NCBI GenBank assembly: GCA_034716155.1
Contig: JAYEFR010000259.1
Location: 1 to 7,403, forward strand
DNA: 7,403 bases
Origin: JAGGYK01 sp034716155
GTDB taxonomy: Bacteria; Desulfobacterota; Desulfomonilia; UBA1062
Direction of reading: 5' to 3'
The notes under the pieces are model-generated. The model ran no database searches. It saw nothing but the letters and a program-made list of their open reading frames with translations, and had not been told where the DNA came from. Position numbers and translations under genes: made by a program. This document shows, one piece after another, positions 1-6,505 of this stretch (positions within the stretch are counted from its first letter, which is position 1; each line of letters opens with the position of its first letter).

Positions 1-24
1 CTTTTTACGAGTGCATCAAAATTG

Positions 25-2019
25 TTATTTATCTAATTCAGCTCTAACAGCTGATCCAATCTTTTCTAATAGATACGGCTTTTTTATATACGCCCCCGCA
101 CCCAATTTCTGAGCCTCTTTAACGAGTTCTGTCTCAGAGTATCCACTTGCGATTATGGCCTTCTGCACGGGATGCAATTCGAGAATCCTCTTGTACGTCT
201 CGAGCCCGTCAATTCCAGGATCCATAATCATATCCAACACAATGAGATCTGCTGAATTGTCTTTCATGTAATCAATTGCTTCTTCACCACTTGAAACTGA
301 TGTAACAAAATAATTCAATCTTTTTAGCATTGCCGATGCAATCTCCCGCTGTTCTTCCACATCATCCACAACTAAAATCGACTCTCCCTTGCCTGTATAA
401 TCTTCAATGGATACAGAGGATTCATCTTTAGCTGATTCTTTTCTGGTTCCTGGAAAATAAAGTGTGAATGTAGTCCCCTCTCCTTCCAGACTTTGAATAT
501 CGATATATCCCTTATGGTCTTTTACTGTCCCACATACAACAGCCATGCCCAATCCTGTTCCGCTTTTTCCCATCACCTTCTTCGTATAAAAAGGCTCAAA
601 TATCCTTTTCATATCCGCCTGAGACATACCTACTCCAGTATCAGAAACTGTAAGAATGATATAATCACCCTCCTTAACATCGTGATAACCTCTAATTAGT
701 CCATCAATGTATCGATTTTCCGTGGATATGAAAATCTTCCCCCCAGTAGGCATAGCCTCAGCTGCATTAGAGACTAAATTCATCACAGTCTTGGATAGAT
801 GAACAGGAGAGCCTAAAATATTTAACAGGTCCTTACTAAGATTGGTTTTCACCTGAACTCCAGGATGGTATAATTCCAATTTTTCATATTCAGGGCTCTC
901 CAAATATTCAGAAATAATATGATTCAAATCCGCAATCTCCATAACATTAACCCCTCTTCTTGCAAGGGTCAGCAAATCCTGCACAATAGCAGCAGCCTTT
1001 TGTCCTGCCTTTTGTATGGTCAAGATAGAGCCTCTTAAGGGACTATCCTGCGGAATTTCCATCAATAATAACTCAGGATAACTTACAAGACCAGCCAGGA
1101 CATTATTTAGGTCATGAGCAACCCCTCCTGCAAGGGTCCCAATGGCCTCCATCTTTTGGGCCTGCTGAAGTTGGACCTGGAGTCTATTTTGTTCGGTAAT
1201 ATCTTTGAGGAGTCCCACTATTCCTGTCACTTTCCCTTCTAAATTCAGATTAGGCCCGCCATTAAGAGTAAAAAGACGGGCGCATCCATCCTTATGTATC
1301 AGGGTTCCAGGTATATCTCTAATCGTCTTCTTCTCATCCCTGATCCGTTTGAAACGGTGAACATATCCTCTGACATCTTCCCTGCGCGCAAAATCCACAA
1401 AATATTTTCCCATAACATCCTGCCTCTTATGCCCCATAATTTTTTCCCATGCAGGATTGACATAGGTAAGTGATCCATCAGTCCCTAAGGTGCAAATGAT
1501 ATCAGGGGAGTTCTCACTGAGAGACTTAAACTTTTCCTCGCTCTCTTTAATCGCCCTCTTGGCTTGTATGCGCTCGGTGATGTCTCTTATTATACCTTGA
1601 ATCGCAAATGGTTTTCCATCACGGTAAAGGAGAGCTGCTGTAATCTCTGCATATACATATTGCCCGTCCCTTCGTTTTAATTTAAACTCAAGTATATCTT
1701 TTTGAAAACCAGTCCTTATAACTTCTTCAACCCCTTTAAAAGCCAAAGGGAGTTGATCTTCGCTCATAAGTGTTGCAAAATTAACAGATGGCATCTCCTC
1801 TTTTGTGTAACCAACAAAATCTAAAGCTGCTTGATTTGCATCGAGGAAGTTCCCTTCAAAATCACAAGTGAAGATACATTCAAGCGAGTGTCCGAATAGG
1901 GCATGACACCGATCATTGATCTCCTTCAGACTCTTCTCTGCCTGCTTGCGTTTAACAGTTTGGCCTTCTAATTTCTTGACCCTTTGTTCTATTTCTTTAT
2001 AGCTTGGCTTTTCAGGCAC
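25..2019 (-). CDS. Soluble hybrid sensor histidine kinase (PAS-PAS-HisKA-HATPase-REC)
   Basis: Cytoplasmic two-component sensor that should autophosphorylate on a histidine and pass the phosphate to its own receiver domain. Numbering is from the GTG at 2019 (664 aa). Order: coiled coil at about 5-35; PAS domains at about 40-150 and 164-276, each ending in a PAC-like G-(I/L)-(I/L)-x-D-I-T-E; HisKA at about 288-355 with H-box VAHDLNN (phospho-acceptor H302); HATPase with N-box NLVSNAAEAM (N418), G1 box DTGVG (from D460), F-box FEPFYTKK and G2 box GTGLGM (487-492); receiver at about 546-661 with acidic pair D552/D553, phospho-acceptor D596, S625 and K647. No signal peptide or membrane segment is visible, so the PAS domains probably sense an internal cue; the ligand cannot be read. 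The GTG at 2019 is preferred because AAGGAG lies 5 bases before it and the protein then starts at the coiled coil usual for this family. A GTG at 2058 in frame would add 13 residues but has only a weak purine tract. No separate response regulator gene is in the window. It is transcribed away from the arg operon. Domain calls are firm; the target is unknown. Confidence 0.93.
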   Translation of the reverse strand: MPEKPSYKEIEQRVKKLEGQTVKRKQAEKSLKEINDRCHALFGHSLECIFTCDFEGNFLDANQAALDFVGYTKEEMPSVNFATLMSEDQLPLAFKGVEEVIRTGFQKDILEFKLKRRDGQYVYAEITAALLYRDGKPFAIQGIIRDITERIQAKRAIKESEEKFKSLSENSPDIICTLGTDGSLTYVNPAWEKIMGHKRQDVMGKYFVDFARREDVRGYVHRFKRIRDEKKTIRDIPGTLIHKDGCARLFTLNGGPNLNLEGKVTGIVGLLKDITEQNRLQVQLQQAQKMEAIGTLAGGVAHDLNNVLAGLVSYPELLLMEIPQDSPLRGSILTIQKAGQKAAAIVQDLLTLARRGVNVMEIADLNHIISEYLESPEYEKLELYHPGVQVKTNLSKDLLNILGSPVHLSKTVMNLVSNAAEAMPTGGKIFISTENRYIDGLIRGYHDVKEGDYIILTVSDTGVGMSQADMKRIFEPFYTKKVMGKSGTGLGMAVVCGTVKDHKGYIDIQSLEGEGTTFTLYFPGTRKESAKDESSVSIEDYTGKGESILVVDDVEEQREIASAMLKRLNYFVTSVSSGEEAIDYMKDNSADLIVLDMIMDPGIDGLETYKRILELHPVQKAIIASGYSETELVKEAQKLGAGAYIKKPYLLEKIGSAVRAELDK

Positions 2020-2024
2020 GAGCT

Positions 2025-2030
2025 CTCCTT
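2025..2030 (-). promoter_or_regulatory. Shine-Dalgarno site that decides the kinase start
   Basis: Read on the minus strand this is AAGGAG, followed after 5 bases by GTG at 2019-2017. It lies inside the longer version of the reading frame that begins at 2058, and is the main reason for preferring the shorter protein. The in-frame codons upstream of 2058 run into a TAG stop after five codons and contain no start codon. Confidence 0.6.
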
Positions 2031-2125
2031 TTTCATAACTAACAAAGTTCGAAACCACTGAACCATCTTTTCTCTAATTGCTGCTATCGGTTCATTTGCT
2101 GGGAAAACTTTAAGACCGAGCAAAC

Positions 2126-2143
2126 TTGACATAAGGACATAAG
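2126..2143 (+). repeat. Perfect tandem octamer GACATAAG x2 overlapping a TTGACA hexamer
   Basis: GACATAAG occurs twice with no spacer (2128-2135 and 2136-2143). The first copy overlaps a perfect sigma-70 -35 hexamer, TTGACA at 2126-2131. No good -10 hexamer lies 16-18 bases downstream (the bases there read ATTTGA-like), so a promoter here is only a possibility. Given its place between two divergent genes, the pair of octamers could be a protein binding site at the arg promoter or a chance duplication. Confidence 0.3.
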
Positions 2144-2160
2144 CATCAATTTGAGATAGT

Positions 2161-2167
2161 AAAGGAG
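2161..2167 (+). promoter_or_regulatory. Shine-Dalgarno site for the small ORF in the argB leader
   Basis: AAAGGAG is followed after 7 bases by GTG at 2175. This is one of the strongest Shine-Dalgarno matches in the window. It lies 117 bases before argB, so it cannot serve argB itself, which has its own AGAGGT at 2271-2276. An ATG at 2168 abuts the site with no spacer and opens only a five-codon frame, so the GTG is the better partner. Confidence 0.45.
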
Positions 2168-2174
2168 ATGTTAA

Positions 2175-2258
2175 GTGAAGTTTGAAGATCCGGCCCCCTA
2201 CTTCTATCACCCGTATTTTTACACTGGAATATATGGTTTATGGATGCTAATAAGGTGA
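2175..2258 (+). CDS. Putative 27-codon aromatic-rich small protein or leader peptide upstream of argB
   Basis: A GTG start sits 7 bases after an AAAGGAG ribosome binding site, directly after an in-frame TAA, and reads 27 codons to a TGA. It ends 25 bases before the argB ATG. The start is K-F-E-D-P-A-P, the middle is PYFYHPYFYTG and the end is GLWMLIR. Ten residues are Tyr or Phe (six Tyr, four Phe) plus one Trp, and the only arginine codon (AGG) is the last sense codon. I do not recognise a family. Because it occupies the leader of an arginine operon, a regulatory leader peptide is one reading. E. coli SpeFL, an ornithine-sensing leader peptide, is also short, aromatic-rich near its end, and finishes in arginine before the stop; this is an analogy, not homology. 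Other readings are a genuine small protein, a gene remnant, or a chance ORF. No attenuator hairpin with a U-tract is visible between its stop and argB. Confidence 0.4.
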   Translation: MKFEDPAPYFYHPYFYTGIYGLWMLIR

Positions 2259-2283
2259 CATTCGCACAAAAGAGGTTGTTTTT

Positions 2284-3168
2284 ATGGAACATGCCATACA
2301 AAGGGCAAAGATACTTATAGAGGCCTTGCCTTACATAAGGGATTTTAAAAGCAAGAGGATGGTAATAAAATATGGCGGACACGCCATGACAGACCCGGAA
2401 CTGAAAAAGATGTTCGCCAAGCAGATAACATTGCTTAAATATGTGGGTATAGATGTAGCTGTAGTGCATGGTGGCGGGCCTCAGATAGGAGAGGTCCTGA
2501 AACAAATGGGGATGGAATCAAGGTTTGTGAACGGACGAAGGGTGACCGATTCAAAGACCATGAACATAGTAGAGATGGTCCTTGCAGGATGGGTAAATAA
2601 AGAGGTTGTAAATTTGGTAAATACTGAGGGTGGTCGCGCTGTAGGGCTTTCCGGCAAAGATGGGGGGCTTATACAGGCAGAAAAGCTCTGTACCCCGCAG
2701 AATACACGTGATGAAAATGAATCCGAACCTATAGATATGGGCTACGTGGGAGAGGTGACAAAGGTAGATCCCAAGATTATAGATACAGTTGAAAACGAAG
2801 GATTTATCCCTGTCATAGCGCCACTTGGTGTAGGAGCAGATGGTCAGACCTACAACATAAATGCAGATTTGGTCGCAGCAGAGATTGCAACTAGCCTGGG
2901 GGCTGAAAAATTTATCATCCTCACCGATGAGAAAGGCGTTTTAGATAGAGATGGAAGGCTTATATCCAGTATAGATTATAAAGAGATACCTGTGCTGATA
3001 GATACTTGTGCGGTCACGGGTGGTATGATACCAAAGCTTGAGTGCTGTAAAAAGGCATTGGATAAAGGCATAACCAAGGCCCATATAATAGATGGGAGGG
3101 CCCCATATTCAATCCTTCTGGAATTATTTACTGATTCCGGTATAGGCACTCAGATAGTAAAGAGGTAG
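2284..3168 (+). CDS. argB: N-acetylglutamate kinase
   Basis: Catalyses ATP + N-acetyl-L-glutamate to N-acetylglutamyl 5-phosphate, the second step of arginine synthesis, in the cytoplasm. The 294-aa protein is a full-length amino acid kinase fold. Visible landmarks are KYGGHAM (29-35, with K29 as the phosphate-binding lysine), the glycine-rich HGGGPQI (62-68), substrate-binding YNINAD (190-195), the nucleotide-site LTDEKGVL (213-220), and GGMIPK (246-251) with the second catalytic lysine K251. About 22 residues precede the first strand; they form the extra N-terminal helix known in hexameric, arginine-inhibited enzymes such as those of Thermotoga and Pseudomonas and absent from the E. coli type. 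The C-terminal D-S-G-I-G-T also fits that class. Start: ATG with AGAGGT 7 bases upstream; an in-frame TAA at 2251 with no start codon between excludes an earlier start. First arg gene of the operon, followed 6 bases later by argD. Confidence 0.97.
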   Translation: MEHAIQRAKILIEALPYIRDFKSKRMVIKYGGHAMTDPELKKMFAKQITLLKYVGIDVAVVHGGGPQIGEVLKQMGMESRFVNGRRVTDSKTMNIVEMVLAGWVNKEVVNLVNTEGGRAVGLSGKDGGLIQAEKLCTPQNTRDENESEPIDMGYVGEVTKVDPKIIDTVENEGFIPVIAPLGVGADGQTYNINADLVAAEIATSLGAEKFIILTDEKGVLDRDGRLISSIDYKEIPVLIDTCAVTGGMIPKLECCKKALDKGITKAHIIDGRAPYSILLELFTDSGIGTQIVKR

Positions 3169-3174
3169 AATTAT

Positions 3175-4338
3175 ATGGATTATTTAATGAACACCTATGC
3201 CAGGTTACCGGTAAACCTGGTCAGGGGTAAAGGTTGCCTGGTGTGGGATGATAAGGGGAAATGTTATCTGGATATGGTAGCAGGCATTGCTGTATGTAGT
3301 CTTGGGCACTGCCACCCTGCTGTAGTAAAGGCACTGACAACCCAGGCCCGGGAGTTATTTCATTGTTCCAATCTTTATGGCATACCCCAGCAGGCTAGAT
3401 TGGCCCGGTTGATATCAGAGAATACATTCGATGGGAAAGTTTTTTTCTGTAACTCAGGGGCAGAGGCAAATGAGGCGGCAATCAAATTGGTAAGGCGATA
3501 TTACAACAAAAAGTCAGGGCACGAAGCCAAGATCATTACCATGGAAGGATCCTTCCATGGAAGGACTCTGGCAACTGTGGCAGCTACAGGCCAAACCAGA
3601 TTTAAACTGGGTTTTGCTCCCATGCCTGCCGGCTTTGTAACTGTGGAGTTTGGTAATATTAATGCACTGGAAACCGCCATTGATGATAAGACAGCAGCTG
3701 TCATGCTTGAACCGATCCAGGGAGAAAGCGGTATACAAGTCCCTCCCCCTGGCTATCTGAAACAGGTAAGGGCTGTGTGTGATCATCACAATCTCTTGTT
3801 TGCAGTCGATGAGATACAGACCGGATGTAGCAGAACAGGTAAACTCTTTGCCTATATGTATGAGGATGCAAACCCTGATATAATGACCATGGCAAAGGCC
3901 ATGGCAAATGGATTCCCTGTCGGCGCCGTGATTGCCAAACCCGAAGTGGCATCTGCATTTGAGCCTGGGAACCATGCGTCTACATTTGGGGGAAACCCCT
4001 TGGCAATGAGTGCAGGGATTGCTACGCTTAATACTATGATAGATGAAGACATACCAGATAGTAGTCTCCAAAAAGGCCTGTATCTAAGGCAGTGTCTTGG
4101 TGAATTAAGAAAGACCCATCCCAGCATTACAGAGATCAGGGGAAAGGGCCTTATGGTGGCCGTAGAGTTTGATACCGATATATCCTTTATGCCAATGGAA
4201 GGGCTGGCCAAGGGGATTATGCTCAATGTAATAAAGGGCCGTATATTAAGACTGGTGCCTCCACTTATTATCTCAACTGCTGAGATTGACCAGGCCGTTG
4301 ATATAATAGATACTATGTTAAAAGAAAAGGGGATCTGA
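3175..4338 (+). CDS. argD: Acetylornithine aminotransferase
   Basis: PLP enzyme, class III aminotransferase, 387 aa (family about 380-410). It transfers an amino group from glutamate to N-acetylglutamate 5-semialdehyde, giving N-acetylornithine; many members also act on N-succinyl-diaminopimelate in lysine synthesis. Landmarks: N-terminal YLDMVAGIAVCSLGHCHP (31-48); phosphate-binding NSGAEANEAA (93-102); SFHGRT (126-131); EPIQGE (179-184); VDEIQTG (211-217) with D212 for the pyridine nitrogen; MAKAMANGFPVGAV (239-252) with the Schiff-base lysine K241; and STFGGNPLA (269-277). Start: ATG at 3175 with AGAGGT 8 bases upstream, inside the end of argB. A second in-frame ATG at 3187 (residue 5) is possible but sits too far from that site. 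The gap to argB is 6 bases and to argF 1 base, which suggests translational coupling. Confidence 0.96.
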   Translation: MDYLMNTYARLPVNLVRGKGCLVWDDKGKCYLDMVAGIAVCSLGHCHPAVVKALTTQARELFHCSNLYGIPQQARLARLISENTFDGKVFFCNSGAEANEAAIKLVRRYYNKKSGHEAKIITMEGSFHGRTLATVAATGQTRFKLGFAPMPAGFVTVEFGNINALETAIDDKTAAVMLEPIQGESGIQVPPPGYLKQVRAVCDHHNLLFAVDEIQTGCSRTGKLFAYMYEDANPDIMTMAKAMANGFPVGAVIAKPEVASAFEPGNHASTFGGNPLAMSAGIATLNTMIDEDIPDSSLQKGLYLRQCLGELRKTHPSITEIRGKGLMVAVEFDTDISFMPMEGLAKGIMLNVIKGRILRLVPPLIISTAEIDQAVDIIDTMLKEKGI

Positions 4339-4339
4339 C

Positions 4340-5251
4340 TTGAATAAAAGAGATTTTCTTTCCATTGCAACCCTTGGGACCCAGGATGTTTCTTATATAT
4401 TTACACGGGCCAAGGCCTTTAAGAAAGGAGTAGTAGACAAGTCTCTCGATGGCAAGAGTATTGTGCTGATATTTGAAAAGTCCTCTACCAGGACAAGAAT
4501 TTCCTTCGAGGTGGGGATATTCAACCTCGGTGGACACCCGATCATCTTAACCCCGGAGGCCTCCCAGATGGGAAGAGGCGAGCCTATAAAGGATACGGCA
4601 AGGATCCTGTCCGGGTATTGCGATGGTATAGTCATGAGGACATTCGCCCATTCCAGGATAGAGGAAATGGCTTTATCATCAAGCGTCCCTGTTGTAAACG
4701 CACTTACGGATCTTGTCCATCCATGTCAGGTGCTCTCTGACTGTTTTACACTTAACACCAGGTTTGGCCCCCTGGATCACAAGAAGATAGCCTGGATAGG
4801 TGACGGCAACAATATGGCAAACTCATGGATAAATGCCGCCGGCCTCTTGGGTTTTGAGCTTTGGATTGCATGTCCAAAAGGGTATGCCCCGGATAAAGAT
4901 ATACTTGCTGCCGCCTTAAAAAGGGGTGCTGCTATAAAATTAGTGCACGACCCCAGACAGGCAGCAAAAGATGCTATAGCAATAAACACGGATGTATGGG
5001 CAAGTATGGGCCAGGAAAAGGAAAAGGCGGCCCGAGGGCATGCGTTTCAAGGTTTTCAGGTCGATTCGTCATTGATGGCCCTGGCCTTATCAGATGCAGT
5101 ATTTATGCATTGTCTCCCCGCACACAGGGGTCAAGAGGTTACAGAAGATGTCTTAGAAGGGCATCAGTCAATAATATGGGAACAGGCACAAAACAGGCTC
5201 TACGTACAAAATGCTATTATGGAGTCTCTGATAAAAAAGAAAGAGGGTTGA
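4340..5251 (+). CDS. argF: Ornithine carbamoyltransferase
   Basis: Joins carbamoyl phosphate to ornithine to give citrulline and phosphate. The 303-aa length is normal. Carbamoyl-phosphate binding SSTRTR is at 48-53, Q-M-G-R-G-E at 76-81, M-R-T-F at 99-102, HPCQ at 127-130, and the second-domain strand WIGDGNN at 152-158. The ornithine-binding loop D-V-W-A-S-M-G spans 218-224 and HCLPAHRG spans 257-264 with the family cysteine C258. The D-x-x-x-S-M-G loop marks it as an ornithine enzyme, unlike aspartate carbamoyltransferase. The start is a TTG at 4340, one base after the argD stop, with AAGGGGA 6 bases upstream inside the argD end. The N-terminus M-N-K-R-D-F-L-S-I matches the usual short lead-in of the family and no ATG gives a better fit. 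Translation probably depends on ribosomes arriving from argD. Confidence 0.96.
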   Translation: MNKRDFLSIATLGTQDVSYIFTRAKAFKKGVVDKSLDGKSIVLIFEKSSTRTRISFEVGIFNLGGHPIILTPEASQMGRGEPIKDTARILSGYCDGIVMRTFAHSRIEEMALSSSVPVVNALTDLVHPCQVLSDCFTLNTRFGPLDHKKIAWIGDGNNMANSWINAAGLLGFELWIACPKGYAPDKDILAAALKRGAAIKLVHDPRQAAKDAIAINTDVWASMGQEKEKAARGHAFQGFQVDSSLMALALSDAVFMHCLPAHRGQEVTEDVLEGHQSIIWEQAQNRLYVQNAIMESLIKKKEG

Positions 5252-5255
5252 TATT

Positions 5256-6464
5256 ATGGGTACAAAAAAGGTGGTACTGGCTTACTCCGGCGGTCTGGAT
5301 ACATCTGTTATCTTAAAGTGGTTACAAGATGAATTTGGCTATGAGGTGATCTGCTATGCAGCAAATGTAGGCCAGGCAGAGGAGTTGGAAGGCTTAGAAG
5401 AAAAAGCAAAGAAAACAGGCGCTGCAAAGATATACATCGAAGACCTTAAAGAGGAGTTCGTAAGAGATTATGTATTCCCTGCATTCAGAGCAGACGTTTC
5501 CTACGAAGGCTCTTACCTATTAGGCACATCTTTGGCCAGACCTTTAATCGCAAAGCGCCTTATAGAGATAGCCGAAAAAGAAGGTGCATATGCCCTGGCG
5601 CATGGGGCAACAGGTAAGGGTAATGACCAGGTGCGCTTCGAACTTGCGTTTTGGGCCCTGGCTCCCGACATAAAGATCATCTCTCCATGGAAGATGGATG
5701 AATGGAAACTCAGGTCCAGAGAAAAGATGATGGATTATGCATCCGCTCATGGGATAGATATCCCTGTTACAAAGACAAAACCTTATAGTATGGACAGAAA
5801 TCTGTTACATATAAGCTACGAGGGCGGGGTATTGGAGGATCCGTGGGATGAACCGGATGAAGCAATGTTTTTGCTCACTTGTTCCCCTGAAAAGGCGCCG
5901 GATATACCTACTGAGATGATAATCTCTTTTAAGGACGGGGACCCAATAGCCATAGATGGAAAAGAGTTGCCCCCTGCTGCTTTACTTACAGAGCTTAATA
6001 CATTAGCAGGCCAAAATGGCATAGGCAGGGTAGATATGGTAGAGAACCGATATGTGGGTATGAAGTCAAGGGGCGTATATGAGACACCAGGCGGCACCAT
6101 GCTAAAGGTTGCCCACAGGGCCATGGAACAGATCACAATGGACAGAGAGGTTATGCACTTGCGAGATGAACTTATGCCCAGATATGCCTCCCTTATCTAT
6201 AATGGATACTGGTTTTCGCCGGAAAGGACTGTCTTACAGCGTTTGATAGATGAGTCTCAAAACGGCGTGACCGGCGATGTAAGGCTAAAGCTGTATAAAG
6301 GAAATTGTATTGTTACCGGTAGAAAATCCCCGGTGTCTTTATATGACACTGACCTTGCTACATTTGAGGAGGACGAGACCTATGACCACAAGGATGCAAC
6401 CGGGTTTATAAAGTTGAATGCCTTAAGACTAAGGATGGCGGCATTAAGGAAATTAAGATATTAA
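5256..6464 (+). CDS. argG: Argininosuccinate synthase
   Basis: Condenses citrulline and aspartate with ATP to give argininosuccinate, AMP and pyrophosphate. The 402-aa length matches the short, type-1 bacterial form. The N-terminal ATP pyrophosphatase loop AYSGGLDTS (9-17) is intact. GATGKGNDQVRFE (117-129) binds aspartate and citrulline, and YSMDRNLLHISYEGGVLEDP (177-196) is the conserved family block. The C-terminal Y-K-G-N and G-F-I-K-L motifs are also present. Start: ATG at 5256 with AAGAGGG ending 8 bases upstream, in the tail of argF; the gap to argF is 4 bases. Residues 2-8 (GTKKVVL) form the usual first strand, so no shift of start is needed. It is followed by a 41-base gap before argH, the widest in the operon, in which I see no hairpin or promoter. 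Confidence 0.97.
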   Translation: MGTKKVVLAYSGGLDTSVILKWLQDEFGYEVICYAANVGQAEELEGLEEKAKKTGAAKIYIEDLKEEFVRDYVFPAFRADVSYEGSYLLGTSLARPLIAKRLIEIAEKEGAYALAHGATGKGNDQVRFELAFWALAPDIKIISPWKMDEWKLRSREKMMDYASAHGIDIPVTKTKPYSMDRNLLHISYEGGVLEDPWDEPDEAMFLLTCSPEKAPDIPTEMIISFKDGDPIAIDGKELPPAALLTELNTLAGQNGIGRVDMVENRYVGMKSRGVYETPGGTMLKVAHRAMEQITMDREVMHLRDELMPRYASLIYNGYWFSPERTVLQRLIDESQNGVTGDVRLKLYKGNCIVTGRKSPVSLYDTDLATFEEDETYDHKDATGFIKLNALRLRMAALRKLRY

Positions 6465-6505
6465 GTGAGCTAAATGACCTGAAATTAAAGACAAGGACAA
6501 AAAAG

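Noticed and set aside
1..24. Terminator for the kinase at the left edge
   Set aside because: Only 24 bases are available past the stop and no hairpin is visible.
1989..2210. 73-codon minus-strand frame across the kinase 5' end and the intergenic region
   Set aside because: It overlaps the kinase start in another frame, has no convincing ribosome site, and its translation shows no domain. It also runs antisense to the better-supported small ORF at 2175-2258.
2182..2210. Sigma-70-like pair TTGAAG, 17-base spacer, TATCAC upstream of argB
   Set aside because: Only four of six matches in each hexamer, and it lies within the small ORF, so it would conflict with that ORF being translated from the same transcript. 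Kept only as an alternative argB promoter.
2059..2283. ArgR (ARG box) or a T-box or riboswitch-like leader
   Set aside because: No TNTGAATWWWWATTCANW-like palindrome, no T-box motif, and no stable hairpin followed by a U-run was seen by eye.
2146..2505. 119-codon minus-strand frame antisense to argB and its leader
   Set aside because: Shadow of argB; the translation is rich in Cys, His and Tyr with no recognisable motif.
3514..4071. Long minus-strand frame (185 codons) antisense to argD, with others at 3701-3958 and 3852-4370
   Set aside because: argD on the plus strand is a complete, motif-bearing enzyme; these frames carry no protein-like features.
4996..5316. 106-codon plus-strand frame bridging the end of argF and the start of argG
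   Set aside because: It lies in another frame of two well-supported genes and has an R/G-rich, low-sense translation.
6465..6505. Possible internal terminator or promoter in the argG-argH gap
   Set aside because: The 41 bases contain no clear inverted repeat, U-tract or hexamer pair; only the argH ribosome site is supported.
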